DNA of 64,000 nucleotides. It comes from an uncultured Clostridia bacterium (lineage in GTDB: Bacteria > Bacillota > Clostridia > Christensenellales > Borkfalkiaceae). The notes under the pieces are model-generated. The model did no database searches. It was not told the origin of the DNA and worked only from the letters and a program-made list of their open reading frames with translations. Made by a program: the position numbers and the translations under genes. Shown here piece after piece: positions 61,022 through 64,000 of the stretch. Positions within the stretch are counted from its first letter, which is position 1; each line of letters begins with the position of its first letter. The DNA lies in contig CANRCK010000001.1 of assembly GCA_947629095.1 (NCBI GenBank), positions 186,001 to 250,000 of the forward strand, read 5' to 3'.

Positions 61022-62341
61022 TTAATACTCCGTCAGCAAGAAGCCGAGATACAATGGAATGGTGAGGATATTATCGGTCTTGCCGACATTGTACTGCCCG
61101 AGCTTGATGACGCCGGCGACGTGGTATTTTTCGGGATGAGCGAGAATGGTCTTCGCGCTCTTGGTGTTGCCCGTTGTAGCTTTGACTTCCACGAGGTAGC
61201 ACCCGCCCTTGTAGCGCGTCACAAAGTCGATTTCAAGCCCCGAATCTTTGTGATAGTAGTAGAGTTTTCTGCCCATTTTCACAAAAATATCGGCAATCAG
61301 ATTTTCAAAAATTGCCCCCTTGTAACCGTAGAGATTGCCCTGCAAAATATCGTACTGGGTGCCATCCTCGAGCATGCTCACAAACAGCCCCGTATCGTTC
61401 ATGTAGACTTTGAAAACGTCCTGCATGGCATTTCCGTCGAGCGGCAGTTCGGGAAGTTCAAGATTATAACAGCGAGAGACGATCCCCGCGTCCTCGATCC
61501 ATTGCAGACTACCCGCAAACTTTGCCGCGGTTGCCCCCTTCTTCACTACGGAATATTGAAACTTCTTATTCTCCTTGCTGAGTTGCTTTGGAATGGACTG
61601 GAAGCACTCCCTTATTAGCGGCTTGTCCTTATCGTCGGCATATTTCACCATGTCGTCCTCGTAGGAACGAATAATGTCCCGTTGGAGCGTTAAGACGGCG
61701 TTCATTTGCTTGGTATCCACGAATTTCTGCACCACTTCGGGCATTCCGCCGACGACCGTGTATTGCAGCATGAGTTCCCGCATTTTGTTGTGCAGAGCCT
61801 CATGAACGGGCGTGGCGTTCTCCAAGCATTTTTTTAATGTTTTGATGACCTGCTCCCCGATCCCGTTCGCCCACAAAAATTCCTCGAAGTCAAGCGGCTT
61901 CATCTCAATGAGCGTTTCCGAACCGACGGGAACAGATTTGGGCTGTTTGCCGTAGCCTTTAACGCCGAGCAATGACCCCGTGCCGATGACATCGAACCTG
62001 CCGTCCTCTTTGAAGAATTTCAAAGCCGTGCGCGCCTCGGGGCAGTCCTGAATTTCGTCGAGGATAATAATGGTCTCATGCGGCACAAAAATCGCCCCGT
62101 CGCCGAGAAGCGCCGACATCATGATGATGAGGTCGTTCACTTCCAACGAGCCATTGAAAATGGAAATGTAATTGGGGTTTTTGAGGAAATTCAGATAGAC
62201 GACATGCTTGTAGTTTGCCTCTGCAAATGCTCTGACCGAGAAAGTCTTGCCGCATTGCCGTTGACCCTTGATAATAAGCGGACTTTTGTCGGGAGTATTT
62301 TTCCACTCTTTCAGCACGTTTTCGATCTTTCTTTTTAACAT
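61022..62341 (-). CDS. AAA-type ATPase with DUF4143 domain
   Basis: This 439-residue protein has Walker A GQRQCGKT (26-33), Walker B IIILDEIQDCP (91-101) and a following GTGSLLG sensor. The C-terminal half fits DUF4143 and ends in a PD-(D/E)xK-like stretch, LEIDFVTRYKGGCYLVEVKA, containing Asp and Glu-x-Lys at nuclease-like spacing. Such ATPases are very common, also in mobile islands, and their function is not established. It has a consensus promoter and the ribosome site AAGAGGTG. Confidence 0.85.
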   Translation of the reverse strand: MLKRKIENVLKEWKNTPDKSPLIIKGQRQCGKTFSVRAFAEANYKHVVYLNFLKNPNYISIFNGSLEVNDLIIMMSALLGDGAIFVPHETIIILDEIQDCPEARTALKFFKEDGRFDVIGTGSLLGVKGYGKQPKSVPVGSETLIEMKPLDFEEFLWANGIGEQVIKTLKKCLENATPVHEALHNKMRELMLQYTVVGGMPEVVQKFVDTKQMNAVLTLQRDIIRSYEDDMVKYADDKDKPLIRECFQSIPKQLSKENKKFQYSVVKKGATAAKFAGSLQWIEDAGIVSRCYNLELPELPLDGNAMQDVFKVYMNDTGLFVSMLEDGTQYDILQGNLYGYKGAIFENLIADIFVKMGRKLYYYHKDSGLEIDFVTRYKGGCYLVEVKATTGNTKSAKTILAHPEKYHVAGVIKLGQYNVGKTDNILTIPLYLGFLLTEY

Positions 62342-62373
62342 AATACCGCACCTCTTGGCTTTTTTTCGGTACT

Positions 62374-62402
62374 ATTATAACACAATGCAAAAACTTTTTC
62401 AA
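62374..62402 (-). promoter_or_regulatory. Sigma-A promoter of the DUF4143 ATPase gene
   Basis: The minus strand has TTGAAA (62397-62402), 17 bases and TATAAT (62374-62379). Confidence 0.8.
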
Positions 62403-62524
62403 AGGAGTTTTAGAAAAATATGAAAACTTTTTAAAACGACTTTTGTCGAAAAGTAAAATTTTTTCGTGAGAGTTCAGTAAGAAAATTCACCCCACAAAAA
62501 ATCCGCCTTCAACGTACAAATCTG

Positions 62525-62553
62525 TTGACACTTTATTTATTATTTGCTATACT
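62525..62553 (+). promoter_or_regulatory. Sigma-A promoter of the RNase III operon
   Basis: TTGACA (62525-62530), 17 bases and TATACT (62548-62553) are present. The predicted start point is near 62560, leaving a leader of about 175 nt before the ATG. Confidence 0.82.
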
Positions 62554-62559
62554 AATCTT

Positions 62560-62734
62560 GCAAAGGATATATTAACTTACGTTTTATATAGTTCCGTCAA
62601 AGTATCGCGGCTGTGCCGGAAATGTATAAAATTTAATTTAACATATTGTTTGCTTGCGGAATAGAGTGTCGTTTTCTATATGCAAGCTCTTTTTATATCC
62701 TTTGCGAAAAAAATTTTTTCGGAGGATATTTTTT
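62560..62734 (+). ncRNA. Structured 5' leader of the RNase III gene
   Basis: The first 12 predicted RNA bases (62560-62571, GCAAAGGATATA) are the exact complement of 62694-62705, just upstream of the ribosome site GGAGG (62721-62725), and would close the leader into one large loop. Inside are TTCCG/CGGAA and a hairpin GCTTGC...GCAAGC (62652-62687) with inner ATAGA/TCTAT pairs followed by TCTTTTTATA, which looks like a terminator. Bacterial rnc genes can be autoregulated through RNase III cleavage of leader stems, so a similar loop is plausible here. Confidence 0.55.
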
Positions 62735-63709
62735 ATGTTACAAAAAAACGCGATTGAAACCATTGAAAGCACGATCGGATATGAGTTTACCGATAAACAG
62801 CTTCTATCCCAAGCATTCACTCGCTCATCCTATCACTATGAGCATCCCGAAGTTCAAGACAACGAACTCTTGGAGTTTATCGGAGACTCCGTATTGTCCC
62901 TCATTGTCGTAAACATTCTTACCGACAAATACACAGGTCGTGACGGAAGCGGTCTATATGCCTGCCGCGATGAAGGCGATTTCAGCATGTTAAAGAGTGC
63001 ACTCGTCAACAAACAATTCCTTGCAAAAAGGATGAGCAAATACTGTTTGCAAGATTATCTTCGCATGAGCATCGGCGACGAAGGACAAGGCATCCGTAAC
63101 GGGAAATCAGTCTTGGAAGACTTGTTTGAAAGCATTGTCGGCGCCGTCTATCTGGATACAAATCGCAACTTAAAAAAGACCGAAAGGGTTGTGAGAAATA
63201 TCCTCGATATAGATAGATTCTTAAAGGAAAACGACGGCGAAATACGAATCAGTTACAAAAACGATGTACAGGAATGGTGTCAAAGATACGGCTACGATTT
63301 ACCTACTTATGATACAAGGCAGAACTGGGACGGTTTTGTTTCCTATTGTGAAATCGAAGAACTCGGTGTACGCAAGCGCGGCGAAGGACACAATGGCAAA
63401 GAGGCGGAAAACAATGCCGCAAAGTATGCTCTTGAGCAATTGGAGACAGAGTTCGAGCCGTCGATAAACAATTTTATAGTGACTTACGAGAATGCGATAA
63501 ATATGCTTCAAGAATATTGCCGTCAAGAAGGTCTCGATCTGCCCTATTACGAAACAGTCAATGATGCAATACATGAGGATAACAGCCACACTTTTACCGT
63601 TCGTTGCCATATGAATGGTAGATGGATTGAAGGAACCGGTAGCCGAATCAAAGAGGCCAAAAAGCAATCGGCGTATAATATGCTTAAAGCAATGGGCGTA
63701 ATTGAGTGA
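62735..63709 (+). CDS. Accessory ribonuclease III with two dsRNA-binding domains
   Basis: The protein has 324 residues from the ATG at 62735 (GGAGG 9 nt upstream). The RNase III domain (about 1-150) has the signature DNELLEFIGDSVLS with Glu44, Glu47 and Asp51. It also has Glu80 in RDEGDFSML and Asp129/Glu132 in LEDLFESIVGAVYLD, so every catalytic acid is kept. Two dsRNA-binding domains follow (about 175-245 with GEGHNGKEAENNAA, and 258-322 with GTGSRIKEAKKQSA). Standard bacterial RNase III has one and about 230 residues. The housekeeping copy is presumably elsewhere. It is followed after 10 bases by a DUF2971-like gene. Cleavage of double-stranded RNA is expected; a defence or toxin-control role is inferred from context. 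Confidence 0.88.
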   Translation: MLQKNAIETIESTIGYEFTDKQLLSQAFTRSSYHYEHPEVQDNELLEFIGDSVLSLIVVNILTDKYTGRDGSGLYACRDEGDFSMLKSALVNKQFLAKRMSKYCLQDYLRMSIGDEGQGIRNGKSVLEDLFESIVGAVYLDTNRNLKKTERVVRNILDIDRFLKENDGEIRISYKNDVQEWCQRYGYDLPTYDTRQNWDGFVSYCEIEELGVRKRGEGHNGKEAENNAAKYALEQLETEFEPSINNFIVTYENAINMLQEYCRQEGLDLPYYETVNDAIHEDNSHTFTVRCHMNGRWIEGTGSRIKEAKKQSAYNMLKAMGVIE

Positions 63710-63719
63710 GGCAAACGCA

Positions 63720-64000
63720 ATGGAATATGATAAGTTTTTAGAAGAATCTTGTATTATTTGCGATCGTACCTATCCTCTCACGGAAATTGAACAATTAGGG
63801 CTGGATGGATTTGGTGAAAAAGTTCGTATCACGCCAATCAGTCTATTCAAATACTTTCCAAACACTCGCCAATGGGACAAAAAAGAAAAAAGATATCGCA
63901 ATTTTTCATATGAGGCATTGACGAACAATACTGTATTTTTACAGGATGCCGAAAATTTTGATGATAGTTTTGATTGTGCTATTGATTTGGATTGGGAGAA
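63720..64000 (+). CDS. DUF2971-like protein, N-terminal part (runs off the window)
   Basis: The frame starts at the ATG at 63720, 10 bases after the RNase III stop, with TGAGG about 8 nt upstream, and is open to the right edge (93 codons). A short N-terminal part has a CIICDRTYPL pair of cysteines. Then FKYFPNTRQWDKKEKRYRNF, LTNNTVFLQDAENF and FDDSFDCAIDLDW follow the DUF2971 pattern (K-Y...L.N..l.f..p..F-[ND]-[DS]-[PS]-F-D). DUF2971 proteins are uncharacterised and frequent in phage-defence neighbourhoods. The assignment rests on one motif region. Confidence 0.5.
   Translation, partial: MEYDKFLEESCIICDRTYPLTEIEQLGLDGFGEKVRITPISLFKYFPNTRQWDKKEKRYRNFSYEALTNNTVFLQDAENFDDSFDCAIDLDWE

Larger units (their letters stand above)
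47857..64000. mobile_element. Probable integrative/mobilisable element carrying a defence island (left part, right end outside window)
   Basis: A large serine recombinase reads toward the left edge of this segment, in the terminal position usual for such integrases. It is followed by small element-type genes, a MobV-like gene, a sigma-like regulator, a phase-variable type I restriction-modification locus, a DUF4143 ATPase and an RNase III operon. Host-type housekeeping genes stop at about 47,600. The left boundary near 47,857 is inferred from the broken signal-peptide gene. No right attachment site is visible and no conjugation machinery is seen. Confidence 0.5.

Noticed and set aside
60722-61618. 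298-codon open frame on the plus strand across the hsdR-ATPase gap
   Set aside because: It overlaps the start of hsdR and half of the ATPase gene in antisense; the only part outside known genes is the promoter region, and the translation shows no family motif.
61022-62341. Calling the DUF4143 ATPase part of the type I restriction operon
   Set aside because: It has its own consensus promoter and is separated from hsdR by 259 bases with a second promoter.

Overview
The window looks like a chromosomal segment of a spore-forming Gram-positive anaerobe of class Clostridia. Evidence: YunB, a SpoVAC-SpoVAD-SpoVAE block, a BclA-like spore-surface protein behind a sigma-K-like promoter, a GntR/YtrA-type ABC operon, an archaeal-type short ProRS, a 2-hydroxyacyl-CoA dehydratase-type activase pair, and membrane-anchored surface giants with a mucin-protease-type (M60) domain. 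Gut commensals of the Christensenellales/Borkfalkia kind would fit, but that is inference.

Bases 1-31,100 are mostly core genes read from the minus strand: the end of pheT, yunB, a 4,833-residue MBG/YDG-repeat surface protein, spoVAC-spoVAD-spoVAE, a short-chain dehydrogenase, a ZIP transporter, a TVP38-type membrane protein, thyA-folA, a second dehydrogenase, tRNA-Pro(CGG), a sugar-ABC ATPase with a large internal insertion and a replaced C-terminus, a 1,716-residue M60-like metalloprotease with a beta-helix, and an aldo/keto reductase.

Bases 31,100-47,850 hold a spore-surface-like protein, an AT-rich NgoPII-like type II restriction-modification pair, a GntR-controlled ABC operon, proS, a phosphohexomutase-transketolase pair, a nitroreductase and a two-gene dehydratase-activase system. 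From about 47,855 to the right edge the content is accessory. A large serine recombinase sits at the left end, where it appears to have cut off a gene for an exported protein. It is followed by small element genes, a degenerate MobV/Pre-like protein with a hairpin-rich leader, a sigma-like HTH protein, and a complete type I restriction-modification locus (hsdR-hsdM-hsdS). Silent hsdS cassettes in that locus are linked by nested inverted repeats and a tyrosine recombinase, the layout of a phase-variable specificity switch. Next come a DUF4143-type ATPase and a two-gene unit that runs off the window: an RNase III with all catalytic acids and two dsRNA-binding domains, and a DUF2971-like protein, behind a long structured leader.

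The right part reads as an integrative/mobilisable element carrying a defence island. Its most novel part is the RNase III / DUF2971 unit with its folded leader. Other notable signals are the invertible hsdS locus with at least three repeat pairs, the row of stem-loops ahead of the MobV-like gene, and several start codons placed exactly where transcription should begin (leaderless mRNAs). All family names are from reading translated motifs; no database search was possible.
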